A stretch of DNA of 64,000 nucleotides from Mesorhizobium shangrilense (GCF_028826155.1 NZ_JAQGPN010000001.1:2361501-2425500); one strand, 5' to 3'. Shown: positions 48,552-57,063, counted from the stretch's first letter. Made by a program: numbers and translations. The notes: a model not told the origin generated them from the sequence alone.

Positions 48552-48854
48552 CTCTCGCGAATGTAGTGATTCGAGGTCAAAAGGCCAGCTTCGTCTATGG
48601 TTTGTTCTCGAAGTCAATGCGAGCCTGTGGATCGTTGCACGATCACCGCCGGGCGGGTCCGCGCCTTGACGCGGCCGGGCGGCAGTGCGAGTTTTCCGGC
48701 GACGGCCGGATGCGGCCGGCAGCCCGCGCTCCCAAAGAGCATGGCGAACGCATCCAGATGACCACGTCTTTCCCCGATCCATCCGGACCGATGGGCGCGA
48801 CGGCAATGCGGGCGCTGTGCGGCACGTCCATCGGCGGCGAAGGATTGGAACGAC
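48552..48854. other. divergent intergenic region, uvrD and VOC gene
   Basis: About 300 nt between two divergent genes. I see no convincing gene, hairpin or repeat; it presumably holds both promoters. Several high-GC frames cross it but have no start signals or recognisable sequence. Confidence 0.5.
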
Positions 48855-49427
48855 ATGCGGACTTTTCGGGACGCGAAGGCGATGGCGAAAGCCATGCGCG
48901 AGGCCTTGGGCATCAAGGGACTGACCGTCTCGCACAGCGAGGCGCTGGAGGTCGTGGCGCGGCAGTTCGGCACGGAGAGCTGGAACGTGCTGGCGGCGAA
49001 GATCGAGAGTGAGGAAGCGGACGGGCAGGAGAGGGCGGCACACGGCGCGGAGCCCGCAATCGCCTTCACGCAGCCGGTGCCGATCCTGCGCATCTTCGAC
49101 GAGGACAAGGCGCGGGAATTCTACGTCGGCTGGCTAGGCATGGAGATCGACTGGGAGCACCGCTTTGCTCCCCAGATGCCGCTCTACTGCCAGGTTTCGC
49201 TCGGAGGCATGAAGCTGCACCTCAGCGAGCATTCAGGCGACGCCAGTCCGGGCGCAACCTGCCTGGTCTACATGGAGGGCGTCGAGGCCTGGCAGAAGCA
49301 GCTGGTCGGCAAGCCCTACAAATACAACCGGCCGGGGCTCGAGCGGCAGGACTGGGGGCTCGAATGCACCGTGATCGACCCGTTCGGCAACCGGATCAGG
49401 TTTCTGGAGGCAAGGACCGGCGATTAG
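48855..49427 (+). CDS. glyoxalase/bleomycin-resistance (VOC) superfamily protein with helical N-terminal domain
   Basis: A 190-residue protein. Residues 1-55 (FRDAKAMAKAMREALGIKGL and VARQFGTESWNVLAAKI) form a helical domain found before some glyoxalase-like proteins and elsewhere as a stand-alone unit. Residues about 70-188 form a VOC fold: VPILRIFDEDKAREFYVGWL, HLSEHSGDASPG and VIDPFGNRIRFLE. The function is probably binding or modification of a small molecule; the substrate is unknown. The gene is convergent with the acetamidase gene and shares a palindrome with it. Confidence 0.83.
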   Translation: MRTFRDAKAMAKAMREALGIKGLTVSHSEALEVVARQFGTESWNVLAAKIESEEADGQERAAHGAEPAIAFTQPVPILRIFDEDKAREFYVGWLGMEIDWEHRFAPQMPLYCQVSLGGMKLHLSEHSGDASPGATCLVYMEGVEAWQKQLVGKPYKYNRPGLERQDWGLECTVIDPFGNRIRFLEARTGD

Positions 49428-49434
49428 GGCGGGA

Positions 49435-49466
49435 AAGCGCCGAGACGGCCCGGGCCGTCAGCGCTT
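49435..49466. terminator. palindromic terminator between convergent genes
   Basis: AAGCGC (49435-49440) and GCGCTT (49461-49466) flank the perfect palindrome GACGGCCC/GGGCCGTC at 49444-49459. The acetamidase stop codon (49458-49460 on the minus strand) lies inside the structure. It probably ends transcription from both sides. Confidence 0.6.
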
Positions 49467-50369
49467 CGGCAGCCATTTCTTCTCGATGCGGCACGCCATC
49501 GTGTAGGCCGGATCGAAGACGTTGCCGACGTCGTAACGGACGACCTGTCCCATGAGATGGCTGGCGGCTGCAGGGCTCAGGCCGTAGTCGCCCGTCAACC
49601 AGTTGAACATGTCGGTCGTGGCGTGCTGCAGCGCCTGGTCGAGCGGCCTCGCATTGCCGATCGAGAAAATGTCGGTGGCGTTTTCGCCGCGCGGCCACAC
49701 GAGATTGCGGCCCTTCTCGACCGTCAGGCGCACCTCGACCTCGAAGCAGGTCTCGATGCCGGTCCCGACGATCTCGCCGTCGCCCTGGGTGGCGTGGCAG
49801 TCACCGAGGAAGAACAGCGCGCCGGGCACGGCGACGGGGAACCAGACCGTCGCGCCGGGGCAGAAGCCCCGGTAGTCCATGTTGCCGCCGTTCTCGGCGC
49901 TGGTCGCGGTGGAGAACGCCTGCCCATAGGCGGGCGCGACGCCGAAGCAGCCGATCATCGGCTCGAGCGGCAGCACGAATTCCTCGAGGCCCGGCACCGC
50001 CGGATCCGGCGTCACCGTCAGCGCCTGCCGGTCGATCCGCCAATTCACCTTGTCGCGCGGCGGGAGGCCTCGAACGAACTCCGGATCGACGACGTTGGCG
50101 GCCAGCGAGGCGCGGGTCCAGCCCGTAGCCCGGATCGGCGTCATTCGGACGATCTCGACCTTCAGCGCGTCGCCCGGCTCGGCCCCGGTCACGAAGATCG
50201 GGCCGTTCATCGGGTTCGGCTCCGGGGCGCGCTGCACGCCGTCCTTGTCGAAGCCGTGGGCGTCGATTGTCTCGGTGATGACGGTGTCGCCCGAAGCGAT
50301 GGTGAGGGCGGGGGGCAGGGTGCCCAGTACATTCGACCAGGCGGTGGCGGTGAAGCTGTGCGTTGTCAT
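49458..50369 (-). CDS. acetamidase/formamidase-family amidohydrolase
   Basis: A 303-residue protein of the FmdA_AmdA family. Key stretches are MNGPIFVTGAEPGDALKVEI, MIGCFGVAPAYGQAFSTATS, GNMDYRGFCPGATVWFPVAV and ALFFLGDCHATQGDGEIVGT, which holds the conserved acidic and histidine metal residues. Members hydrolyse formamide or acetamide to ammonia and the acid; others act on longer amides. I chose the ATG at 50369; the frame continues upstream without homology. The OmpA-type gene upstream on the same strand ends at a hairpin. Confidence 0.88.
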   Translation of the reverse strand: MTTHSFTATAWSNVLGTLPPALTIASGDTVITETIDAHGFDKDGVQRAPEPNPMNGPIFVTGAEPGDALKVEIVRMTPIRATGWTRASLAANVVDPEFVRGLPPRDKVNWRIDRQALTVTPDPAVPGLEEFVLPLEPMIGCFGVAPAYGQAFSTATSAENGGNMDYRGFCPGATVWFPVAVPGALFFLGDCHATQGDGEIVGTGIETCFEVEVRLTVEKGRNLVWPRGENATDIFSIGNARPLDQALQHATTDMFNWLTGDYGLSPAAASHLMGQVVRYDVGNVFDPAYTMACRIEKKWLPKR

Positions 50370-50494
50370 GGCGCAAGGCGTAGCCGAGCACCTGCGACCC
50401 GACAAGGCTTCATGGCGCTCCGTTGGTAGTCCAGGCAAGACAAAAGATACTGGCTCACCAACGCGGTCGCCCAGATCGGTGCGGCACCAGGGCC

Positions 50495-50512
50495 CGGGCA
50501 AAGTGATGCCCG
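50495..50512 (-). terminator. candidate terminator of the OmpA lipoprotein gene
   Basis: CGGGCA at 50495-50500 and TGCCCG at 50507-50512 pair around AAGTGA, and further outer bases (GGGCC/GGCTC) pair imperfectly. It lies 15 nt after the stop, with no T-tract. Confidence 0.45.
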
Positions 50513-50526
50513 AGCCCGTAAGGCCC

Positions 50527-51066
50527 TCAGGTGTCGCGGACCGTGCGCAGGTTGGCGACGACGCGCCTGTTCTGCACCTTGCACGACCGTTCGCTGCAGT
50601 TGCGGACCTCGCGGTCCTTGCCGTAGCCCTTCGCCCACATGCGGGCCGGATCAACGCCGGCGGTGGCGAGATAGCTCATCACCGCGTCTGCGCGCTTCTG
50701 GGACAGCGCGACCTGAGAGCCCGATCCGCCGGAATCGTCAGCGAAACCCTGCAGTTTGATGAGCCATTTCGGGTTCTGGTTGAGCCACGCGGCCTGGCTG
50801 TCGAGCGTCGCCTTGGCGACCGAGTCGAGGGCAGCCGAGTCCGCGGTGAAGTAGATGCGGCGGCCGACATTGAGGATGAAGTCTTCCTCGGTGCCCGCCT
50901 GCATCTTCTCGAAGCCGGGGGCGGGCTGGTTGGTCTCGTTCGGTGTGGTGGAAACCGGGGGTGGCGGTTCCTCCGCCGACGGATTCATGGCGGTGGTCGT
51001 CGAACAGGCAGCGACAAGGGCGAGCAGCCCGGCGGTTGCGAGAAGGCGGAGCGCGGCGAACCTCAT
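50527..51066 (-). CDS. OmpA-domain (Pal-like) lipoprotein
   Basis: A 179-residue outer-membrane-type lipoprotein. The signal sequence MRFAALRLLATAGLLALVAA is followed by the lipidated Cys21. A Pro/Thr-rich spacer leads to an OmpA-like domain that would bind peptidoglycan: RRIYFTADSAALDSVAKATL, LIKLQGFADDSGG, VALSQKRADAVMSYL and QNRRVVANL. The ATG at 51066 overlaps the stop of the L,D-transpeptidase gene (ATGA), so both are made from one message. It is not the main tol-pal copy, since no tol genes are nearby. Confidence 0.87.
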   Translation of the reverse strand: MRFAALRLLATAGLLALVAACSTTTAMNPSAEEPPPPVSTTPNETNQPAPGFEKMQAGTEEDFILNVGRRIYFTADSAALDSVAKATLDSQAAWLNQNPKWLIKLQGFADDSGGSGSQVALSQKRADAVMSYLATAGVDPARMWAKGYGKDREVRNCSERSCKVQNRRVVANLRTVRDT

Positions 51067-51737
51067 TGCGGGGCTCCCGCATCCAGATCGGCCAGCGCCT
51101 GCGAGCGGTCGGCCTGGTCGGCGATGTGCGGGAGCACCTGGGTCGCGGTGCCGATGGGGCAACGCTGGTAAAGGTCGATCACGTCCTCGTTGAACATGCG
51201 GATGCAGCCGCTGGAGGCGTCCGTGCCGATGCTCCAGGGCTGGATGGTGCCGTGGAAGCGATAGCCGGTGTCGGCGCCGTCACGGTGCAGATAGAGCGCG
51301 CGTGGACCAAGCGGGTTGCTGGGCGACCCGCCCGCGACCGATTCCGGAAGATCGGGATTGCGCTGTCGCATCGCCGGCGGCGGCGTCCATTTCGGCCACA
51401 GCGCCTTGCGGTCGACGGTGGAGCGGCCGAACCACTTGAAGCCTTCCTTGCCGACGCCGACGCCGTAGCGGATAGCCGTCTTGTTCTCCATGATCAGGTA
51501 GAGGAAGTGGTGGCGGGTATCGACGACGACGGTTCCGACCGGTTCGCTCGAGTAATACTTGACCACCTGCCGGCGCCATTTCGGGTTGACCTTGGAAAAA
51601 TTGGTCTTCCTGTAGGTGAAGCCGTTGTCGGCGGCTGTACCGCTAAACCAGTCCTTGGCGGCGGCGCTCGCTTCACCTGCATGCAAGACGGCAGCCGCAA
51701 TCCCGCCAAGCACGACTTCCCTGCGCGACAACAACAT
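51063..51737 (-). CDS. L,D-transpeptidase (YkuD family), exported
   Basis: A 224-residue protein. The N-terminus SRREVVLGGIAAAVLHAGEA resembles a twin-arginine or Sec signal ending ASA. The catalytic motif HGTIQPWSIGTDASSGCIRM includes His162 and Cys178. The family forms 3-3 cross-links in peptidoglycan or attaches proteins to it, which matters in Hyphomicrobiales where 3-3 links are abundant. Overlap with the OmpA lipoprotein gene suggests a shared envelope task. AGGGG precedes the ATG. Confidence 0.9.
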   Translation of the reverse strand: MLLSRREVVLGGIAAAVLHAGEASAAAKDWFSGTAADNGFTYRKTNFSKVNPKWRRQVVKYYSSEPVGTVVVDTRHHFLYLIMENKTAIRYGVGVGKEGFKWFGRSTVDRKALWPKWTPPPAMRQRNPDLPESVAGGSPSNPLGPRALYLHRDGADTGYRFHGTIQPWSIGTDASSGCIRMFNEDVIDLYQRCPIGTATQVLPHIADQADRSQALADLDAGAPQ

Positions 51738-52089
51738 CGGATTTTCCCCTCAATCTGGTGCAGACCATAAATGAGCCGATTGCGAGATCAAGCGCCGCGA
51801 CAAAACTCTCGACAGGAAGGTGCGGCCGCTCGCGGTCGCACAGACATCTGCACCATTCGAAAGCGTTTCTTGTTCATTAAAAGCGCGGGCGAGAAAGGGT
51901 ATCCGTGGCAAAGTCAAACGGCAGATCGATACTGGGCGACGCAAGGCGGGCGACCCGAATCAGCTTGTCGAGGGTGATCCGGTCGATGATCCGTCTTGCG
52001 AAATGCGGCTCCGGGGCGTCCCGCCAGCGGAAGCCGAACGGCTGGATCGACCGCACTCCATCGCTGGCGCTATCGGGCCGGGCCGCCGG
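51738..52089. other. divergent region between the L,D-transpeptidase and transporter genes
   Basis: About 350 nt without a convincing gene. It includes an AT-richer patch near 51860-51880 (TTTCTTGTTCATTAAAAGC). The frame of the downstream transporter stays open back to 51820, but that stretch has no family resemblance. A 91-codon frame from GTG 51905 overlaps it and looks non-coding. Confidence 0.45.
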
Positions 52090-53034
52090 ATGCTGGAAGG
52101 CAGCGCGCGGTTGGAACTCTCCGGCTGGCGCTTGTACTTGGAGCACGCTTCGACATTGCATATTGCGCATGATGGATTGAGGTCCGCCTGGCTCGGCATT
52201 GGCCTGATGGCAGTGGTTTCGCTGGTCGTTCCCTCGGTCGACGGCATCGCCAAGCACCTCAGCGCCGACCATTCGCCGCTGTACGTCAGCTGGGCCCGCT
52301 ACTCGGTGGCCTGCGCCATCGTGCTGCCGCTGGTCGCAGCGCGCTTCGGGTGGAGGGTGTTTCCGGGGGAGCAGCTCGGCGTGCATGTCTTGCGCACGGT
52401 GCTGATGATTACCGCGATGACCTTCTATTTCCTCGCCATCTCCTTGATTCCCCTGGGAAATGCGATCACCGCGTTTTTCGTGGGGCCGATCGTGGCCATG
52501 GCGCTCGCGGTGGTGTTCCTGCGGGAGCCATTGACGCTGGTGAAGGTCGCAAGCCTTGCGCTGGCTGTCTTCGGCACCCTGGTCATCGTCGGGCCCAGCG
52601 GCGGTGCGGTCGATCTCGGCCTCGTGCTCGCTCTGGTTTCTGGCGCTTGCTTCGGGCTCTACATGATCGCAGCGAGGCTTGCGTCGCAGGCCAGCGATCC
52701 GTTGAAGACGCTGGCCTTCCAATGCGCGCTCGGCACGCTGATCCTGACACCGCAGGCGGTTTGGACGTGGTCCACACCCGGCCTGGACGAACTCGGGCTC
52801 TTCCTGGCGCTGGGCATCATTTCGGCCGCCTGCCACATCCTCGGCATCCTGGCCTTCCGCTATGCCGAGGCGTCGACGCTGGCCCCACTGGTCTATCTTG
52901 AACTGATCGGCTCGGTCGCCATCGGCTATCTCGTGTTTGGAGACGTTCCGGGCGTCGCCGTCTGGATCGGCGCGGCGGCCATCGTGCTGGCCGGGCTGAT
53001 CCTGCTGAAGCAAAACCGGCGCAAGACCGCCTAG
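52090..53034 (+). CDS. EamA/DMT-family transporter
   Basis: A 314-residue membrane protein (if begun at the ATG 52090) with about ten hydrophobic segments in two EamA repeats: SWARYSVACAIVLPLVAARF, MTFYFLAISLIPLGNAITAF, ALVSGACFGLYMIAARLASQ and LIGSVAIGYLVFGDVPGVAV. It probably exports a metabolite; the substrate is unknown. The start is uncertain, because no clear ribosome-binding site precedes 52090. A terminator follows. Confidence 0.8.
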   Translation: MLEGSARLELSGWRLYLEHASTLHIAHDGLRSAWLGIGLMAVVSLVVPSVDGIAKHLSADHSPLYVSWARYSVACAIVLPLVAARFGWRVFPGEQLGVHVLRTVLMITAMTFYFLAISLIPLGNAITAFFVGPIVAMALAVVFLREPLTLVKVASLALAVFGTLVIVGPSGGAVDLGLVLALVSGACFGLYMIAARLASQASDPLKTLAFQCALGTLILTPQAVWTWSTPGLDELGLFLALGIISAACHILGILAFRYAEASTLAPLVYLELIGSVAIGYLVFGDVPGVAVWIGAAAIVLAGLILLKQNRRKTA

Positions 53035-53053
53035 CTTTCAGGTTGAAGCACAC

Positions 53054-53094
53054 GGCGCAGGCGCGATCGCGGAATTGCCCGCCTGACGCCTTTT
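53054..53094 (+). terminator. terminator of the EamA gene
   Basis: GGCG-C-AGGCG (53054-53063) pairs with CGCCT-GA-CGCC (53080-53090), a 9-bp stem with small internal mismatches, followed by TTTT at 53091-53094. It starts 20 nt after the stop. Confidence 0.6.
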
Positions 53095-53159
53095 CCCCAA
53101 AACGCTTTCGTGTCTATTGGCGTGGGGGCCGCCGAGGCGAAGGCTGGTTGGGGAAACAG

Positions 53160-54338
53160 ATGGGCGACACATTCACCGTGACCACGCGGACGTCGTGGTT
53201 CGCACGGCTCAAGGATTCGGTGATAGGCGTTCTGGTGGGGCTGCTGCTCCTCGCCGGAATGGTCTTCCTGCTGTTCTGGAACGAGGGCAGGGCGGTGCAG
53301 ACAGCGCGGTCGCTGGCCGAGGGAGCCGGCGTCGTCGTTTCGGTCACGGCCGATAGCGTGGACGCTGCGAACGACGACAGGCTGGTGCATGTGTCCGGCA
53401 GCGTCACCACCGACCACACGCCGGCCGATCCCACCTTCGCCATCGCAGCCGAAGGGCTGAGGCTCGAGCGCCGCGTCGAGATGTACCAGTGGCAGGAAAA
53501 ATCCCAGTCGAAGACCGAGGACAAGCTGGGTGGCAGCCAAGAGACCGTGACGACCTATTCCTACTCCAAGGGATGGGACGATTCGCCGGTGGATTCCTCC
53601 GATTTCCAGAAGCCCTCTGGCCACGAGAACCCGCCGATGGAGATCATCGGCCAGGATTTCCAGGTGCCGGCGGCGCGGCTCGGCGCCTTCGAACTTGATC
53701 AGGGCATCATTGCGATGATCGGCGGCGACAAGCCGCTGGCGATCGCGCCCGACCGGTCGGCCGCGATCGATGCCGCATTCGCCGGGGACAAGCGCGTCAG
53801 CGTCCTCGAAAACCGCATATATCTGGGCAGTGATCCGGCCTCGCCGGCGGTCGGCGACTACCGCATCTCGTACCGGCTCGTGCCGGCGGGACCCGCTAGC
53901 CTGATCGGCAGGCAACAGGGCGACGGCTTCGGCACCTACCAGACGGAGGCCGGCGACGAACTGCTGATGGTCGAGGCCGGCACGGCATCGCCCGCGCAGA
54001 TGTTCGCCGACGCCCAATCCGCAAACAACCTGATCACGTGGGTGATACGGACGGCAGGGCTGATCTTCCTGTGGGTCGGGTTCGCGATGATCATGGGCCC
54101 GCTCGGGGTGGTGGCGGCGGTCATTCCGCCGCTCGGGAAACTGATCGACTTTGGCGCCGGTCTCGTGGCGCTGCTCCTCGCGATCCTTGTCGGGACCGTC
54201 ACCATCGGGATGGCGTGGTTCTGGTATCGTCCGCTGCTCGGCGCAGCGATCATGGCTGGCGGGCTGGCCGTCGCCTACGGGCTCGGCCGGCTCCGGCGCG
54301 CGCGGGGAAATGCGCCGGCGGCAGCGCCGGCCGCCTGA
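53160..54338 (+). CDS. TMEM43-family membrane protein
   Basis: A 392-residue protein resembling the TMEM43/LUMA family (PF07787), known mainly from eukaryotic nuclear membranes but present in some bacteria. An N-terminal membrane segment (SVIGVLVGLLLLAGMVFLLF) is followed by WNEGRAVQTARSLAEGAG, a large periplasmic-type domain with LRLERRVEMYQWQEK and TYSYSKGWDDSPVDSSDF, and three C-terminal membrane segments. The W(N)EGRAVxTA and YxYxxxW patterns are the family marks. The bacterial function is unknown. The ATG at 53160 follows GGGGAAAC. Confidence 0.78.
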   Translation: MGDTFTVTTRTSWFARLKDSVIGVLVGLLLLAGMVFLLFWNEGRAVQTARSLAEGAGVVVSVTADSVDAANDDRLVHVSGSVTTDHTPADPTFAIAAEGLRLERRVEMYQWQEKSQSKTEDKLGGSQETVTTYSYSKGWDDSPVDSSDFQKPSGHENPPMEIIGQDFQVPAARLGAFELDQGIIAMIGGDKPLAIAPDRSAAIDAAFAGDKRVSVLENRIYLGSDPASPAVGDYRISYRLVPAGPASLIGRQQGDGFGTYQTEAGDELLMVEAGTASPAQMFADAQSANNLITWVIRTAGLIFLWVGFAMIMGPLGVVAAVIPPLGKLIDFGAGLVALLLAILVGTVTIGMAWFWYRPLLGAAIMAGGLAVAYGLGRLRRARGNAPAAAPAA

Positions 54339-54442
54339 GCGCGAAAAACACGTCGCGGTGGGGGCGCGGCATTCACCCTTGTGTGATTGGACCGGGCAGC
54401 ATCGCTCCCTATCCTCCCCGAGGGCCAAACCGGAGGAGTGAC

Positions 54443-55318
54443 ATGACGCGACCTCAGATCACCCAGGCGATGATCGACGCCTATGACGAATACACCCATC
54501 TGACGCTCGACCGCCGCGGGTTCATGGAGAAGCTGAGCAAACTGGCCGGCTCGGGCGCGGCCGCCGCGGTGATCGCGCCGATGCTTGCGGCCAACAGCGC
54601 CCAGGCCGCGATCGTGGCGGAGGACGACGCGCGCGTGAAGGCGGAAGACGTCACCTATGCCGGCGGAGAGGGCGAGATGAAGGGGTATCTCGTCACGCCC
54701 GCCGACGCGACGGGCAAGCTCGGCGCTGTGATCGTCATCCACGAGAACCGCGGACTGAACGCGCACATACGCGATGTCGCGCGGCGGATGGCGCTGGAGG
54801 GCTTCGTCGCGCTCGCTCCGGACTTTCTCTCGCCGCTGGGCGGCACCCCTGCCGACGAGGAGAAGGCGCGCGAGATGTTCCAGCAACTCGATGCCGCCAA
54901 GACGGCGGCGAACGGCGTCGCGACGATCGCGTTCCTGAAGGGGCTCGACGCCTCCAACGGCAAGGTCGGCGCGGTCGGTTTCTGCTGGGGCGGCGGTACG
55001 GTGAACGCGCTTGCGGTCGCGTCGCCGGATCTCGCGGCCGGCGTCGCCTATTACGGGCGGCAGGCAAATACCGACGATGTGCCGAAGATCGAGGCGGCGC
55101 TGCTGTTGCACTATGCCGGGCAGGACGAGCGTATCAACGCCGGTATCGAGGCGTATCGCAAGGCGCTGGAGGAGGACGGAAAGGAATTCACCATCCACAT
55201 CTATGACGGCGCGCAGCACGCCTTCAACAATGACACCTCCGAAGCGCGCTACAACAAGGAGGCAGCCGACCTCGCCTGGGAGCGCAGCGTGGCGTTCTTC
55301 AAGGAAAAGCTCGGGTAG
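54443..55318 (+). CDS. dienelactone hydrolase-family protein with twin-arginine signal
   Basis: A 291-residue alpha/beta hydrolase. The catalytic triad positions are Cys181 (GFCWGGG), Asp228 (AGQDER) and His259 (GAQHAF), as in dienelactone hydrolase. Before the domain, residues 20-55 read LDRRGFMEKLSKLAGSGAAA followed by a hydrophobic run ending AQA, which looks like a Tat signal (RRGFMEKL). Periplasmic location is therefore likely. It probably hydrolyses lactones or esters; the substrate is unknown. GGAGGAG precedes the ATG. The cupin gene starts 17 nt after its stop. Confidence 0.85.
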   Translation: MTRPQITQAMIDAYDEYTHLTLDRRGFMEKLSKLAGSGAAAAVIAPMLAANSAQAAIVAEDDARVKAEDVTYAGGEGEMKGYLVTPADATGKLGAVIVIHENRGLNAHIRDVARRMALEGFVALAPDFLSPLGGTPADEEKAREMFQQLDAAKTAANGVATIAFLKGLDASNGKVGAVGFCWGGGTVNALAVASPDLAAGVAYYGRQANTDDVPKIEAALLLHYAGQDERINAGIEAYRKALEEDGKEFTIHIYDGAQHAFNNDTSEARYNKEAADLAWERSVAFFKEKLG

Positions 55319-55335
55319 AAGGTCCGAGACCGATC

Positions 55336-55848
55336 TTGTCCAGCCCCCAGCTTCATCACTTCCGGCCCTCGAACGGCATGCCCAACAACAATCTTCCGCT
55401 GATTGTGTGGAAGGGCGGGTTACCGGTCGAGGCGCGCAACGGCCAAGCCGCGTGCGCGCTCTACCAGATGAACGGATGGGGAGGCACGTGGGTGTACACC
55501 GTCTACCCATTCTGGCATTTCCACGCCAAGGGACACGAAGTGCTGTCGTGTGTCTCGGGGACGGCGAGGATCGGGTTCGGCGGCGACGACGGGATCGTCG
55601 CCGATGTCTCGGTCGGCGACGTGGCCATTGTGCCGGCCGGCGTGGGGCACAAGAAGCTGTCGGCGTCGCCCGGATTCCAGATGGCCGGGGGCTATCCGCC
55701 AGGGCAGCAGGGCGACATCGTGAGGCCGGGCGAGATGTCGGACGCCGAGATCGCAGCGGCAATCGGCAAGCTGGCCCTGCCGGAGACCGACCCGATCAGC
55801 GGGAAGGAGGACGGGGTGGTCGAGTTCTGGCGACGGGCGGCGGGCTGA
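55336..55848 (+). CDS. cupin protein (YjlB-like, COG4297)
   Basis: A 170-residue cupin. The N-terminal HFRPSNGMPNNNLPLIVWKG matches the YjlB family, followed by a cupin barrel with FHAKGHEVLSCVSGTARIGF (His/Glu metal residues) and VGDVAIVPAGVGHKKL (second motif). Function unknown. It starts at TTG 55336, since the family N-terminus lies before the first ATG (55378); AAGG lies about 15 nt upstream. It probably shares a transcript with the dienelactone hydrolase gene. Confidence 0.75.
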   Translation: MSSPQLHHFRPSNGMPNNNLPLIVWKGGLPVEARNGQAACALYQMNGWGGTWVYTVYPFWHFHAKGHEVLSCVSGTARIGFGGDDGIVADVSVGDVAIVPAGVGHKKLSASPGFQMAGGYPPGQQGDIVRPGEMSDAEIAAAIGKLALPETDPISGKEDGVVEFWRRAAG

Positions 55849-55863
55849 GCCGCGCGCCTGTTG

Positions 55864-57048
55864 CTACAGCGACAGCGTCGCCTGCCTGATCCATTGCAGC
55901 CGCTTGGCCGGCACCAGTCCGAAGTTGTAGTAGTTGACGCCGGTGGCGCCCGCGTCGATCGCGGTCTCGCTGACTTCGGCGAGTTCTTCCGGACCTGTCA
56001 TCTCCGGATGAAAGAGCCTGAAGCCCGCGCCGAGAAATTTTTTGGGACCGATGGCGCGGCGCATGTCGGCGATGCCGGCGACGGTGGACGTCGGTGCGCC
56101 GTAGAGGCACAAGAGCAGCCCGTCGCAGGCTCTGGCGACTTCCTCGAGGTCGAGGCCGGCATACCAGGTGGAAGCGTCGCTGATCACAACCACCTTGGTG
56201 TCGGGATGCGCTTCGGCGCGGATCTCCCCGACGAGGCTGGTCACAACGGTTTCGCGCCAGCGCAGATAGTCGTGAAGCGCCGGGATCGAACGGAATGCCT
56301 CGATGCCCTGGTCGGGAAAGGCCGGAAAAGTCCGTTCGGGACGCTCGCGCTCAAGCGCTTCCACCATGGCCGCCTCGACCCAGCGGCGGGCTGCCTTGGC
56401 ATCGACGCGATCGGCGGCCGCACGGTTGCGGCAATGCTCGCAGAAGCAGATGGAAAGGAAGAAATCCTCTTCCGGGGTGAGGCCGACGCCATCCTTTTCG
56501 TGGTGGTAGCCGTGGGTAAAACCCATGAAGCTCGGCGTCTCGAGCTCGATCATGTCGGGGCGGTAGCCTTGCGAGATGTCCTTCGCCAGCGTGCGCGCGT
56601 AGGCGCGGGCGGCCGGGGAGGAGGGGCAGAGGCTGTAAAAGCTCGGGTCGCCGAAGGCGTTGCGGGCCACATGGTCGGGATGCAGCATGCCGAGCCGCGT
56701 GTTGTGCAGGCAAACCGTCCAGCAGGAGGTGCGCACGCCGGACGCGGCGCGGGCATCGACGAGCGCGCGCAACATGTCGCCGTCGCGCTCGACCTGTTCG
56801 GCCATTTTCGGCCGGATGACCGCATCCGTCCAGAGATCGGCGGATGGGCGGAAGTAGACGGTGCCGTCCTCGGGAAAGTAGCTCTTTCGGCTCCTTCCGC
56901 GCGGCTGCACGAAGCGCCCGGCATGGTAGGAGGTGGCGAGGCTCACCGTGTTGAGGCCGAGGCCGCGCACCTCCTCGATGACAGGCTCGACGCTCTGGTC
57001 GGCTACGTCCCACGGGTAGGTCCAGAGGGAAAGCTGCAGGTCGCTCAC
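55864..57048 (-). CDS. unrecognised protein with TIM-barrel glycoside-hydrolase-like features
   Basis: A 394-residue soluble protein that I cannot assign. It has alternating beta-strand and helix stretches suggesting a (beta/alpha)8 barrel: LSLWTYPWDV at the start, SGVRTSCWTVCLHNTRLG, PDMIELETPSFMGFTHGYHH, the cysteine cluster FCEHC, HPDTKVVVISDAS and GVNYYNFGLVP at the end. Similar patterns occur in glycoside-hydrolase-like barrels, but no catalytic pair is certain. It is 15 nt downstream of the thioesterase gene, so the two form an operon divergent from a FAD-linked oxidase. Confidence 0.7.
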   Translation of the reverse strand: MSDLQLSLWTYPWDVADQSVEPVIEEVRGLGLNTVSLATSYHAGRFVQPRGRSRKSYFPEDGTVYFRPSADLWTDAVIRPKMAEQVERDGDMLRALVDARAASGVRTSCWTVCLHNTRLGMLHPDHVARNAFGDPSFYSLCPSSPAARAYARTLAKDISQGYRPDMIELETPSFMGFTHGYHHEKDGVGLTPEEDFFLSICFCEHCRNRAAADRVDAKAARRWVEAAMVEALERERPERTFPAFPDQGIEAFRSIPALHDYLRWRETVVTSLVGEIRAEAHPDTKVVVISDASTWYAGLDLEEVARACDGLLLCLYGAPTSTVAGIADMRRAIGPKKFLGAGFRLFHPEMTGPEELAEVSETAIDAGATGVNYYNFGLVPAKRLQWIRQATLSL

Positions 57049-57063
57049 GGCCAGGTCCTCCGT

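Noticed and set aside
51905..52180. 91-codon GTG-start frame between the L,D-transpeptidase and the EamA gene
   Set aside because: It overlaps the transporter frame, has no recognisable sequence, and its Arg/Ser/Trp-rich composition looks like an off-frame translation.
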